A DNA stretch of 64,000 bases. Origin: Actinoplanes derwentensis (GTDB taxonomy: Bacteria > Actinomycetota > Actinomycetes > Mycobacteriales > Micromonosporaceae). Where the stretch lies: contig NZ_LT629758.1 in NCBI RefSeq assembly GCF_900104725.1, forward strand, positions 7,102,001 through 7,166,000, written 5' to 3'. Both the position numbers and the translations under genes were made by a program. Positions 15,747 to 23,971 of this stretch are shown in pieces (within the stretch, counting starts at the first letter, position 1; the number at the start of each line of letters is the position of its first letter). The notes under the pieces were generated by a model, which did not search any database, had not been told where the DNA came from, and worked only from the letters and a program-made list of their open reading frames with translations.

Positions 15747-17882
15747 TCAGCTCGGTCGGTAGAGTTCGACGCCGCTGTAGCCGATGGGTGCCAGGAAGAC
15801 GCTGCCGTCGTTATCGACCGCGCCGGCAGCAACCGGGTCTTCTCGGCTTGCCGGTTCGCGTGGGGTGAGCTCACCGGCCAACGTCCAATCGTCGGCGTGG
15901 AAGACGTGAATTCTCTGCCAGTCGACGGCCAGCAGGTAGTGGCCGTTCGCTGACCAGCGCAGGTCGAAGACTCTTGTCGGGCCGCGGAGGGTAGCCACCT
16001 GCTGCCCGGTGTCCGGATTCCATACCTCCACGCCGGAACCGGCGACCTCCACCGCTACGAGCGTGCCGGCCGGGTTGTAGGTGAGATCACCGGCCGTGCC
16101 GCCGCCGTATTTTCGGCCGACGGTGCGGACGATGGAGCTGTCGGCGAATCGGCGGACTTCGAACAATGGGCCGTCCTCGCGGCCGGTGTCGGTCCAATCG
16201 ACGACGAAGGTGTCCCCCCGGGGTGAGATCGCGACGGATCTGAGGTCACGCCCAGCGGGTGAGACGGCTGACGCCGTGAACAACGACCGGCCGACGGTGC
16301 CGTCCTTCGCGACGATCACCAGACCGGCGCGCGCGGAGCGCAAAGCTACCGCCGATCCGGTCGAATCCCAGCTGGGAGCAGTGTACGGAAGGCCGATGGT
16401 CACGGGGGCGACGGCGCTCGTGCCGGTGTCTGCGTTGAAGAACCGAAGGTCGTTGGCGATGCCGAAGACGGCCACGGTGCTGCCGGCCGGATCCCAGAGG
16501 ATGCCGGGCCGGTTGTGTCCGCAGTGTTCGGAGAAGAAGGAGACTTCGAACCGGAACTCGCGGACCGTGGCGCCGGATTTGTCGAAGATGTCCAGTCCGG
16601 TCCGGGCTCGGATCACGGCGTACCTCGTACCGGCAGGATTCCAGGCTGCCGAGCAGACCTCCTCACCGGGGAGAAGCGTGCGGACGTGGGCGTAGGTGAG
16701 CCGATGTGTCACGGAGGGACTCGGCGATGACACCGCGTTCTTGTCCCGGTCCTGGATTGCCGCCACGCCGAACGCGATCAGCAGGGCCAAGGCGACGACT
16801 CCGGCTGCCAGGCCCGGCCACACCCATCGTCGGCGCTCGCGCAGTCGCGCCGGCGCTGCGCGGGTCGATGCGGCGGGCGCCGGGACGGCGGCGGCCTGCG
16901 CGTACGGCTGAGGGGATGTAGTCGCGGCGACTGTCGGTGAAGGCGCCGCAACGGTCGCCGGCACGTGATCCGCGTCGGATCTCGTCGGTCGGCGGCGCGG
17001 CCGGCGGGCTGGCGTGCCCGGTTCCTGCCGGTCGGTCACCCTGACCAGCAGGTCGCGGGCCTGCTCCGCGGTCAAACGCCGATCAGGGTCCTTGCGCAGG
17101 AGTCCATTGATGACCGGCCAGAGCCGACCGGCGTGCGCCGGCGGGGCCGGCTCACTGGTGAGGACCGCGGCGAGAGTGGCCAGGGTGTCCTCGCGGTGAA
17201 ACGGCGACCGGCCGGTCACCGCGGCGTAAAGAGTGACGCCGAGCGCCCAGAGGTCGGCCGCCGCAGTCGCGGGCCGGCCGTCGATCCGTTCCGGAGAGAG
17301 GTAGGCCGGTGAGCCGATCATCTGCCCGGGGGCGGTGAGCGCGGTGGCATCGCTGATGGCGGCGATACCGAAGTCGGTCAGCACGACTCTGTCGTCGTTG
17401 TCGAGCAGGATGTTGGCCGGCTTGACGTCCCGGTGCACGACGCCCGCACGGTGCGCGGCCCGGAGCGCGTCGAGCACCTGCAACCCGACCTCCGCGGCCC
17501 GTTGCTCGGTGAGCAGACCCCGCTCGCGGATGGCCTCGGCCAGCGAACACCCGCCGACGAGCTCCATCACGATCCACGGCCGCCCGTTGTCGGTAACCAC
17601 ATCGTGAACGGTCACGATGCCGGAGTGCCGCAACGCGGCCGCCGCCTGAGCCTCCCGGACCACCCGCCGTACGCCTGGATCAGCCGGATCGACGGGCCCG
17701 TCACCCGCAGCGGGAAACCACACCTCCTTGATCGCGACATCTCGGTCCAGCAGCGTGTCGCGCGCCAGCCACACCGCACCCATCCCGCCCCGGCCCAACA
17801 CCCGCAGCAGCCGGTACCGCCCAACCAGCACTCGCCCCGCGTCCTCGGTCACCCCCAGGAATCTATCGACCACCACCAACAT
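15747..17882 (-). CDS. Transmembrane Ser/Thr protein kinase with C-terminal propeller
   Basis: A 711-residue receptor-like Hanks-type kinase. The cytoplasmic kinase domain spans residues ~20-280: glycine loop GRGGMG 30-35, lysine 52 in AIKE, HRDVKPAN from 150, DFG at 170-172, all catalytic residues intact. A Pro/Ala linker leads to one membrane segment (VWPGLAAGVVALALLIAFGVAAI, ~355-378). The remaining ~330 residues repeat the pattern WxPxGxxxAV with WD40-like strands (WNPAGTRYAVI, WDPAGSTVAVFG, WSANGHYLLAVDW), so an extracytoplasmic propeller sensor is likely. Ligand and targets unknown. Confidence 0.88.
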   Translation of the reverse strand: MLVVVDRFLGVTEDAGRVLVGRYRLLRVLGRGGMGAVWLARDTLLDRDVAIKEVWFPAAGDGPVDPADPGVRRVVREAQAAAALRHSGIVTVHDVVTDNGRPWIVMELVGGCSLAEAIRERGLLTEQRAAEVGLQVLDALRAAHRAGVVHRDVKPANILLDNDDRVVLTDFGIAAISDATALTAPGQMIGSPAYLSPERIDGRPATAAADLWALGVTLYAAVTGRSPFHREDTLATLAAVLTSEPAPPAHAGRLWPVINGLLRKDPDRRLTAEQARDLLVRVTDRQEPGTPARRPRRRPTRSDADHVPATVAAPSPTVAATTSPQPYAQAAAVPAPAASTRAAPARLRERRRWVWPGLAAGVVALALLIAFGVAAIQDRDKNAVSSPSPSVTHRLTYAHVRTLLPGEEVCSAAWNPAGTRYAVIRARTGLDIFDKSGATVREFRFEVSFFSEHCGHNRPGILWDPAGSTVAVFGIANDLRFFNADTGTSAVAPVTIGLPYTAPSWDSTGSAVALRSARAGLVIVAKDGTVGRSLFTASAVSPAGRDLRSVAISPRGDTFVVDWTDTGREDGPLFEVRRFADSSIVRTVGRKYGGGTAGDLTYNPAGTLVAVEVAGSGVEVWNPDTGQQVATLRGPTRVFDLRWSANGHYLLAVDWQRIHVFHADDWTLAGELTPREPASREDPVAAGAVDNDGSVFLAPIGYSGVELYRPS

Positions 17883-18356
17883 CCGGCCCCAACCGCCGAA
17901 CGGCCTACCCGACCTCAGTGTCGTAGAAACCCGAGCAGCAGGTCCCGCCGCAGGCGGCGGCCCTACTGATGCACGTGGTAACCGCCGTGCCGAGCATCGA
18001 GCCGGCCAGGTCGTCCTGGGGCGACTTGATCATTGGTCCACCGCGATCCGGCATGTGGAGGGTGAAGGCTTTGACGGTGCGGGTCTCACAGCGGTCGTGA
18101 CCGCGGTCACGGTTCCGGTCCCGACCGGGATCTGCGCCCAGGGCAGCCGTTTCACGTCGCCCTCACCGAAGAGCCAGCACGCCAGATCCGCCAAGGTCAT
18201 CGGCCAGTAGGTCCTGCCCTCGCCACGCCACAGGCAGGCCTGTCCACTATGTAACAACTGAAGTTCCACCTTCGAGCCGGGCACCTTGAAACCAGACAGC
18301 GGTCTGGGGAAGGATGAAACGGCAACGGATACGGTCCCTGAACAGGAAACATCGAG
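17883..18356. other. Intergenic stretch upstream of kinase and membrane gene
   Basis: About 470 bp between divergently oriented genes. Apart from the weak minus-strand frame at 18030-18284, listed separately, I see no gene, hairpin or repeat. Promoters for both flanking genes must lie here, but no hexamer pair is convincing. Confidence 0.4.
18030..18284 (-). CDS. Possible small protein, function unknown
   Basis: An 84-residue frame beginning at GTG 18284. The middle segment CLWRGEGRTYWPMTLADLACWL has a protein-like mix of tryptophans, aromatic and charged residues that is unusual for a random high-GC frame; the last 25 residues are Ser/Thr/Pro-rich. There is no strong ribosome site (CAAGG lies close to the start). 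It could be a genuine small gene or a fragment. Confidence 0.3.
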   Translation of the reverse strand: MPGSKVELQLLHSGQACLWRGEGRTYWPMTLADLACWLFGEGDVKRLPWAQIPVGTGTVTAVTTAVRPAPSKPSPSTCRIAVDQ

Positions 18357-18848
18357 GTGACCGGATGCTCGCCGGCCAAGTACGGTCGCTCGAACGGGAA
18401 AGGCTCGCCGATATCCTCCACGATTCCGGTGTCCGGCGAAGCGCGCTATCGCCAGGAGCGCGGTGAGGAACTGCTCGATACGCTGCTGACCAGTGACGCC
18501 GGCCGCCGATGGCCCTCCGCACGGCAGGTCGCCGGGCTACTGCGCGGGGCTATGAGGGTTCGGGCCGGTGGGGCCGGTGGGAATCCCGTCGCGGTGGTCC
18601 GCTGGCAGGGTCTGCAGCTGACCGCCGTAGCGGTGACGGCCTACGGCACGGCCCACGCGATCTCGGAGGTCTGGCCCCTGTGGGCTGCGGACGAACAGGT
18701 GCCGTGGCGTCTTGCCGACACCGCCACGGCGGGTCTCATGGTTGCCACACTGCTGCTGCTCACGCTCGGGTTTGCCCATAGCGCGCTCGTGGCCGGGTCT
18801 CTGGCCGTGATCGTGCCGCTGGCAGCGACGCCGGGGGCCGTCAATTGA
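18357..18848 (+). CDS. N-terminal part of a frameshifted membrane protein
   Basis: A 163-residue frame. After a weak N-terminus, a soluble helical segment (ARYRQERGEELLDTLLTSDA, then WPSARQVAGLLRGAMRVR) precedes two or three hydrophobic helices (LADTATAGLMVATLLLLTLGFA, LVAGSLAVIVPLAATPGAV). Such an amphipathic start followed by about six helices is familiar in actinobacterial membrane proteins often encoded after a PadR regulator. The frame stops abruptly after the third helix while the next frame continues in the same style, so a one-base frameshift between 18811 and 18848 is likely. GTG 18429 is an alternative start. Confidence 0.55.
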   Translation: MTGCSPAKYGRSNGKGSPISSTIPVSGEARYRQERGEELLDTLLTSDAGRRWPSARQVAGLLRGAMRVRAGGAGGNPVAVVRWQGLQLTAVAVTAYGTAHAISEVWPLWAADEQVPWRLADTATAGLMVATLLLLTLGFAHSALVAGSLAVIVPLAATPGAVN

Positions 18849-18864
18849 TCGGACCGGCTCGGCT

Positions 18865-19299
18865 GTGTGGTGGTCTGCGGTACTGGCGGTGGCACTGATC
18901 GCAGCAGGGCTCCGGCGCCCAGCGGCTGTGCCGTCCCTGAGCTGGACGGCCAGAGGCCTGACCACTACGGCGATCAGTGGCATCGTCCTGGCCACCCCAA
19001 CCGGATTGGTCATGCCGTTCGGGCTGGAGCTGCCCACGGCCGTCGTTCTCGGCGGCGCGGCGGTCGGCCTGCTCGCCCTGTTCTGGTTCGGCGGCGCCGA
19101 TCCGCGACTGTTGATGGCCGCCGCCGGCTTGTTCGGAGTGAAGGCCCTGAAGGGACTCTGCAGTGCCTATGTGTACAACGTAATCAGCGGCACTTGGCCT
19201 TCCTCGGAGGCGCTACCGCAGATCACAGTGTATGTGGCCATCGTGGCGGCCCTGATCATCTCCACAACCGTCCAGACCCGCCGGCTCGCTCAGATCTGA
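18865..19299 (+). CDS. C-terminal part of the frameshifted membrane protein
   Basis: A 144-residue frame with four hydrophobic helices (WWSAVLAVALIAAGL, GIVLATPTGLVMPFGL, AVVLGGAAVGLLALFWFGG, ITVYVAIVAALIISTTV). The apparent GTG start has no ribosome site, and the frame is open upstream to 18811, overlapping the end of the preceding frame. Together the two pieces make about 300 residues, a normal size for such a protein. Read as two genes they would each be an odd half-protein, so I take them as one gene broken by mutation or a sequencing error. Confidence 0.55.
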   Translation: MWWSAVLAVALIAAGLRRPAAVPSLSWTARGLTTTAISGIVLATPTGLVMPFGLELPTAVVLGGAAVGLLALFWFGGADPRLLMAAAGLFGVKALKGLCSAYVYNVISGTWPSSEALPQITVYVAIVAALIISTTVQTRRLAQI

Positions 19300-19383
19300 C
19301 AAGCCTGGCCCGTGCCGGGAGACGTCACGGGCAGTGGCAGGCCGCCCTCCACGCCTATCGGGAGGTCGCGGCATTGAGGTTGG

Positions 19384-19926
19384 TCAGGGGGCAGGGTCGT
19401 GGCGGAAGAGCAGGCCGGCGGCGGTGAGTTCGCATTCGACGCGGAAGCGTTCCGCCTCGCGGTCGAGGCCGGTCAAGGGCTCCAGGAAGTCCTGGATGCC
19501 CAGACAGCGGCAGGCCAGGCTGAGCCGGTCGTCGTAGCTGCGCATCGTCGCGGCCAGTAGCACCTCGGAGTGGAACGCCGGGTTGCGGCGCTGGCGGTCG
19601 AGGCGGCGCAGTTCGAAGGCGATCTCTTCGATCGCGGGGGGCTTCAGGCCGGCCAGGCGGACCTGGTCCCAGGAGCGCATGCCGCGGTCGAGGCGCCGCC
19701 ACTTGCCGCGGGGAACCTGGTCGATGTGACGTTGGTTACGGTGGGACCGGACGTGAGTGCCGGACCGGTTTCGGGGTGCGCGGGACCGGAGTTCTTCGCG
19801 GCCGTCTCGGGTGAGGACGCGGCGGAGGTCGGACGGATTGCCGCTGAGAAGGATCGTTGCGGCACATGGAAAGATCAGCAGCACGGAGAGCGCTGCGGAG
19901 AGCACGGCTATGTGCGCGATCGCCAC
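19384..19926 (-). CDS. Conserved hypothetical protein with N-terminal membrane helix
   Basis: A 180-residue protein. One N-terminal hydrophobic helix (IAVLSAALSVLLIFPCAATILL) is followed by a basic linker and a helical C-terminal domain (IEEIAFELRRLDRQRRNPAF, YDDRLSLACRCLGIQDFLEP, REAERFRVECELTAAGLLF). The pattern looks like a conserved Micromonosporaceae protein, but I know no function. It would sit in the membrane with the helical domain in the cytoplasm. It lies downstream of the MFS gene on the same strand, 149 bp away. Confidence 0.72.
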   Translation of the reverse strand: MAIAHIAVLSAALSVLLIFPCAATILLSGNPSDLRRVLTRDGREELRSRAPRNRSGTHVRSHRNQRHIDQVPRGKWRRLDRGMRSWDQVRLAGLKPPAIEEIAFELRRLDRQRRNPAFHSEVLLAATMRSYDDRLSLACRCLGIQDFLEPLTGLDREAERFRVECELTAAGLLFRHDPAP

Positions 19927-20075
19927 GGTTAGACGCTAGGCCCTGATCGGCCGGGTCGGAATACCCGTTCGGTGGAGCCGAATGTGCCAACATCACCTGC
20001 GCTGACCTCGGGATACACCTCCCACCGCAGTGATCTTGAGCAATGGGAGGCACTTCCCGTCTTTTCCCGGAATGT

Positions 20076-21482
20076 TCAGACTTTGACGCCGGTCCGGTCC
20101 GTGACACGCATTCGGGGAATACCGGCGGCGGAAAGCGGAACATCGGCCAGAACGGGGTCCGTCAGAACAGCGGCGGACAGATCCGGGTCCGCCAGAACCG
20201 GGGCGGCCGGAACGGGGCCCGCCGAGGCCGGGCTGATCAGGCTGACCCGGGGGCGAGGGCGTAGCCGCACCCGAATCCGGTCCCCGCTCGCTTTCAGCTC
20301 CCAGATCAGGGCGCCGATCGCGGCCAGGAAACTCACCAGGCCCGCCGCCCAGATGCTCGACGACACCCCGAAGTGTTCGCCCCACCAGCCGGACAGGGAC
20401 GCTCCGATCGGGGTGGTGCCGAGGAAGACCAGCACGTAGAGGGCCATCACCCGGCCCCGGAACTCAGGGGCGACGCCCATCTGGACGCGGTGGTTGCAGC
20501 CCTGGGCCAGGTAGATCGAGAAGAAGCCGGTCGGCACCAGCAGCAGTGCGGCGACCACGAAGTTCGGCGCGAACCCGACGGCGATCTCGAAGAGGCCGAA
20601 GAGCAGCGCGGCCCCGATGATCAGATAGGGGCCGGGGCGGGAGCTGCGCCGGGTGCCGGCCAGCGCGCCGCCGAGGGAGCCGATGGCCAGAGCCGTGGTG
20701 AGCAGGCCGAACGTGGACGGGCCGGCGTTGAAGTCGATCTTCGCGAGGGCGGCCAGGGTGACCGGGAAGTTGAAGCCGATCATGCCGATGACGGCCATCA
20801 TGCAGATCGGCAGCAGCAGGTCGCGGCGTTTACCGACGTAGCGCAGGCCGTCGATCACCTTCGCGTTGCCGCGGTTCTTGCGCTCGGTCCGGTAGAGGTC
20901 GGCGGGCCGCATCCGCACGTAGGTGAAGACCGGGGCGATCGCCAGCACGGTCGAGATCAGGAACACCGCTGGCGTGTTGAGCAGCGCAAGCAACACCCCG
21001 GCCAGGGCGGGGCCGCTGATCCGGGCCACGTTGAAGGTGGCCGCGGAGAGGGCCAACGCGTTGGGGAGCAGGTGCAGTTCGACCAGTTCGGAGACGAACG
21101 ACTGCCGGACCGGGGTCTCGACGGCGTTCGCGATGCCGAGGAACAGCGCGGAGACGAACACGTGCCAGAGTTCGACCACCCCGGCGGCGACGATGATCGC
21201 GAAGATGATGGCGAACAGTGCGAACGCCGCGTTCGCCCCGATCAGTAGCTTGCGCTTGTCGTACCGGTCAGCGAGGCGACCGGACCAGAGCGTCAGGACC
21301 ATGACCGGTACGAACTGGAGCGCGGTCACCATGCCCAGCGCGGCCGGGGAGTCGCCGGAGAGTTCGAGGACCAGCCAGTCCTGTGCGGTGAACATCATCC
21401 ACACGCCGACCAGCTTGACCAGCTGCCCGATCGTGAAGAGCCGGTAGTTCGGAACCCCTAAGGATCGGAAGGTGGTACCCAA
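20076..21482 (-). CDS. MFS transporter, probably MarR-regulated exporter
   Basis: A 468-residue membrane protein of the MFS_3 (transmembrane secretion effector) type, with about eleven to twelve hydrophobic segments and the loop LWSGRLADRYDKRKLLIG. Likely an efflux carrier; substrate unknown. The C-terminal ~65 residues form an unusual charged, repetitive tail (VLADPDLSAAVLTDPVLADV) absent from typical members. It lies 65 bp behind a MarR gene on the same strand, the usual arrangement for a regulated efflux pump. Confidence 0.87.
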   Translation of the reverse strand: MGTTFRSLGVPNYRLFTIGQLVKLVGVWMMFTAQDWLVLELSGDSPAALGMVTALQFVPVMVLTLWSGRLADRYDKRKLLIGANAAFALFAIIFAIIVAAGVVELWHVFVSALFLGIANAVETPVRQSFVSELVELHLLPNALALSAATFNVARISGPALAGVLLALLNTPAVFLISTVLAIAPVFTYVRMRPADLYRTERKNRGNAKVIDGLRYVGKRRDLLLPICMMAVIGMIGFNFPVTLAALAKIDFNAGPSTFGLLTTALAIGSLGGALAGTRRSSRPGPYLIIGAALLFGLFEIAVGFAPNFVVAALLLVPTGFFSIYLAQGCNHRVQMGVAPEFRGRVMALYVLVFLGTTPIGASLSGWWGEHFGVSSSIWAAGLVSFLAAIGALIWELKASGDRIRVRLRPRPRVSLISPASAGPVPAAPVLADPDLSAAVLTDPVLADVPLSAAGIPRMRVTDRTGVKV

Positions 21483-21547
21483 GATCGCCCCTCTTCGTCG
21501 TACGCGTCATCGTCGTGTGACGAAGCGGAACGGCGGGGGGCTCGGTG

Positions 21548-21994
21548 TCAGCCGCGGGCGACCCGCTGCAGGATTTCCGCAGCGTGTGCCAGTGTCTCCC
21601 GTTCCTCAGGGGTGAGCCGGGCCAGCTCGACGGCCAGCCACTCGTTGCGGGCTCGCTCGTGGAACGCGTAGACGGCCCGGCCCTCGTCGGTGGGGGCCAG
21701 GATGACCTGGCGACCATCGGTGGGGTGGGGGGTCCGCGCGACGAGACCGCGCTCCTCCAGCTTGCCGACGATCTTGGTCATCGTCGGGGGCTGGACCCGC
21801 TCCATGTCGGCGAGCTCACGAGGAGTCAGCGCACCGGCCAGTTGGAGGCTGGTCAGCGCGGAGAGCTGACTGAACGTCAGATCGCCGACGGGGCGGGCCT
21901 GCCGGACTCGCCGGCTGAACCGGATGATCGCATCCCGCAGCGTTTTGGCCAGCGTGTCGGCCGTGGTGCGCTCCGTCGTCATCACCCGCTCCAT
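21548..21994 (-). CDS. MarR family transcriptional regulator
   Basis: A winged-helix regulator of 148 residues. The DNA-binding core reads LTFSQLSALTSLQLAGALTP, then RELADMERVQPPTMTKIVGKLEERGLVARTPHPTDGRQVI, with the wing region following; the C-terminal helices form the dimer interface. It probably represses itself and the MFS gene 65 bp downstream. ATG 21994 is chosen because AAGGA lies five bases upstream; a GTG three bases earlier is too close to it. The likely operator lies just upstream at 22003-22028. Confidence 0.88.
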   Translation of the reverse strand: MERVMTTERTTADTLAKTLRDAIIRFSRRVRQARPVGDLTFSQLSALTSLQLAGALTPRELADMERVQPPTMTKIVGKLEERGLVARTPHPTDGRQVILAPTDEGRAVYAFHERARNEWLAVELARLTPEERETLAHAAEILQRVARG

Positions 21995-22002
21995 CACGGT
22001 CC

Positions 22003-22028
22003 TTAGCCTAGCTAATGAGCATGGCTAA
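22003..22028 (-). promoter_or_regulatory. Putative MarR operator
   Basis: TTAGCCTAGCTAA at 22003-22015 is a near-palindrome, and GCTAA/GGCTAAC repeats follow to 22028 around ATGAGCAT. AT-rich palindromes of this kind next to marR start codons are common self-regulation sites. It overlaps the ribosome site of the marR gene (AAGGA). Confidence 0.45.
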
Positions 22029-22051
22029 CGACATCTGTTTACTCGTATGAC

Positions 22052-22085
22052 AGCCGTCACCGGGCTTGAGCACCCGGTGACGGCT
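22052..22085 (-). terminator. Terminator hairpin of the purine permease gene
   Basis: A perfect 13-bp stem, AGCCGTCACCGGG 22052-22064 with CCCGGTGACGGCT 22073-22085 and an 8-nt loop, begins 14 bp past the permease stop. No T tract follows on the minus strand. Confidence 0.7.
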
Positions 22086-22098
22086 GATAGATCAAAAC

Positions 22099-23529
22099 TC
22101 AGAGGATCCAGGATTCCAGGGGGCCCCGGGCGAAGTACAGGACGAACAGGGCGGCGATGCCGTACATCAGGGGGTGGATCTCCTTGATCCGGCCGGTCGC
22201 CAGTTTCAGGATGACGTACGTGATGATCCCGGCCCCGATGCCGTTCGAGATCGAATATGTGAACGGCATCAGCGTGACCGTCAGGAACGCCGGCACCGCG
22301 ATCATGTAGTCCGTCCAGTCGATCTGCCGGACCGTGGTGATCATCAGGAAGCCGACCACCACCAGCGCGGTCGACGCCGCCTCGAACGGAACCACCTTCA
22401 CCAGCGGCGCGAAGAACATCGCCACCAGGAACAACACACCGGTCACCAGGCTGGCGACACCGGTCCGGGCGCCCTCGCCGACACCGGAGGCACTCTCCAC
22501 GTACGACGTGTTGCTCGACACGCTCGCCACGCCACCGGCAGCCGCGGCGACCGAGTCGACGAGCAGGATCTCCCGGGTACGCGGGGGCATGCCCTCGGCG
22601 TCCAGCAGCTCACCCTCCTGCCCGACCGCGACCATCGTGCCCATCGTGTCGAAGAAGTCCGTCACCAGCAGCGTGAAGATGAACATCAGCACGACCAGCG
22701 GACCGGCCGTCGACCACGAGTCGAGCACGTTGAACTCACCCAGCAGCGACAGGTCCGGGGTGTCGATGATCCGGTCGGGCAGCGCCGGTGTGTTCAGCGA
22801 CCAGCCGCCCGGCTTCGCGACCGCCTCGACGATCATCGCAATCACCGTGGTGCCGAGGATGCCGATCAGGATCGCGCCCTTGACCTTGCGGACGAACAGC
22901 ACCAGCGTGATCAGCAGACCGATCACGAAGACCACGATCGGCCAGGTCATCAGCTTGCCGCCGGAGCCCAGCTCGACCGGGACGGTGGTGTTGGCGGCGT
23001 CCGGCACCCGGTGCACGAAACCCGCGTCGACCAGACCGATGATCATCAGGAAGAGGCCGATGCCCACCCCGATCGCGGTCTTCAACTGGGTCGGTACCGC
23101 TTTGAAGACAGCCGTCCGCAGACCGGTCAGCACCAGGATCCCGATCAGCACACCCTCGATGACGACCAGGCCCATCGCGTCGGCCCAGGTCATCTCGGGA
23201 GCGATCTCGTAGGCGACCAGCGCGTTCACGCCGAGACCCGCGGCCAGCGCCAGCGGGAACCGGCCCACCACGCCCATCAGGATCGTCATCAGGCCGGCCA
23301 CCAGCGCGGTTCCCGCGGCCAGGGCCGTGATCGGCAGCTGCGCCCCGGTCTTGTCGGCACCACCGGCCAGGATCAGCGGGTTCAGGACCACGATGTAGGC
23401 CATCGTGAAGAACGTGACGACACCGCCACGGACCTCGCGGCTCAGGGTCGAGCCGCGCTGGGATATCTCGAAGTACCTGTCGAAGGCGTTCTTCGCTGAA
23501 GAGGCGTCGGTGGAGGCGTTAGTGGACAT
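22099..23529 (-). CDS. NCS2 family purine permease (AzgA-like)
   Basis: A 476-residue membrane carrier with about twelve to fourteen hydrophobic helices. Family marks are FFTMAYIVVLNPLIL near residue 45, GVNALVAYEIAPEMTWADA, FVTDFFDTMGT-like LLVTDFFDTMGTMVAVGQEG, and SVSSNTSYVESASGVGEGAR. These place it with the guanine/hypoxanthine/adenine-type proton symporters (AzgA, PbuG, GhxP). Exact purine is not determinable. I looked in the leader for a purine riboswitch and saw none; only a short GCGCG hairpin (about 23547-23566) lies next to the start. Confidence 0.92.
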   Translation of the reverse strand: MSTNASTDASSAKNAFDRYFEISQRGSTLSREVRGGVVTFFTMAYIVVLNPLILAGGADKTGAQLPITALAAGTALVAGLMTILMGVVGRFPLALAAGLGVNALVAYEIAPEMTWADAMGLVVIEGVLIGILVLTGLRTAVFKAVPTQLKTAIGVGIGLFLMIIGLVDAGFVHRVPDAANTTVPVELGSGGKLMTWPIVVFVIGLLITLVLFVRKVKGAILIGILGTTVIAMIVEAVAKPGGWSLNTPALPDRIIDTPDLSLLGEFNVLDSWSTAGPLVVLMFIFTLLVTDFFDTMGTMVAVGQEGELLDAEGMPPRTREILLVDSVAAAAGGVASVSSNTSYVESASGVGEGARTGVASLVTGVLFLVAMFFAPLVKVVPFEAASTALVVVGFLMITTVRQIDWTDYMIAVPAFLTVTLMPFTYSISNGIGAGIITYVILKLATGRIKEIHPLMYGIAALFVLYFARGPLESWIL

Positions 23530-23662
23530 GAGACCCTTCCGGGTTATGCGCGAGGGAACGCGCGCATGTTGTCAGACCCGGCTGACCTCGGCAAAAACGG
23601 GACGATGTTACAACTCTCACGTGCTGCTCGGATGCGATGCGTAGTGGCCGTACCCTGACGGA

Positions 23663-23971
23663 GTGACTGACCTGTCTCCCGCCACGCAAACCGGGCATAC
23701 GCTGCCGGCGGCTCTCGCCGTGGTGACCGGGACGAAACCGCGCCCCGCACCACTCGACCCGCCGATGGTCCCGTTCGCACTGACCGGGGCCGCCGCCTTC
23801 GCCGTGGCCCTGCTGTCCACCTGGCTGGGCGGGGCGCCGGACTCCATCGTTCAGATCTGCCTGGCCGGCCTGCTCTGGGGCATTCCGGGCACGCTGACGA
23901 TGGTCGTGCACGATCGGAACCGGAAACGCCGCCGGGCTCTGACCCACCCGGAGTTCCACACCACCGACTAG
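23663..23971 (+). CDS. DUF2530 small membrane protein
   Basis: A 102-residue protein with two hydrophobic helices (FALTGAAAFAVALLSTWLGG and IVQICLAGLLWGIPGTLTMV) and a basic C-terminus (DRNRKRRR), matching the short actinobacterial DUF2530 family. Function is unknown. The GTG start follows GACGGA. It is convergent with, and overlaps by four bases, the DUF3027 gene. A homologue lies in the comparable region of mycobacterial genomes. Confidence 0.75.
   Translation: MTDLSPATQTGHTLPAALAVVTGTKPRPAPLDPPMVPFALTGAAAFAVALLSTWLGGAPDSIVQICLAGLLWGIPGTLTMVVHDRNRKRRRALTHPEFHTTD

Noticed and set aside
22174..23499. 441-residue open frame on the plus strand opposite the purine permease
   Set aside because: It is His/Arg/Asp-rich, antisense to a clear NCS2 gene, and shows no motif; a GC-bias shadow.
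23530..23662. Purine riboswitch before the permease
   Set aside because: Conserved junction and loops of the purine aptamer are not present; only a short GCGCG hairpin.
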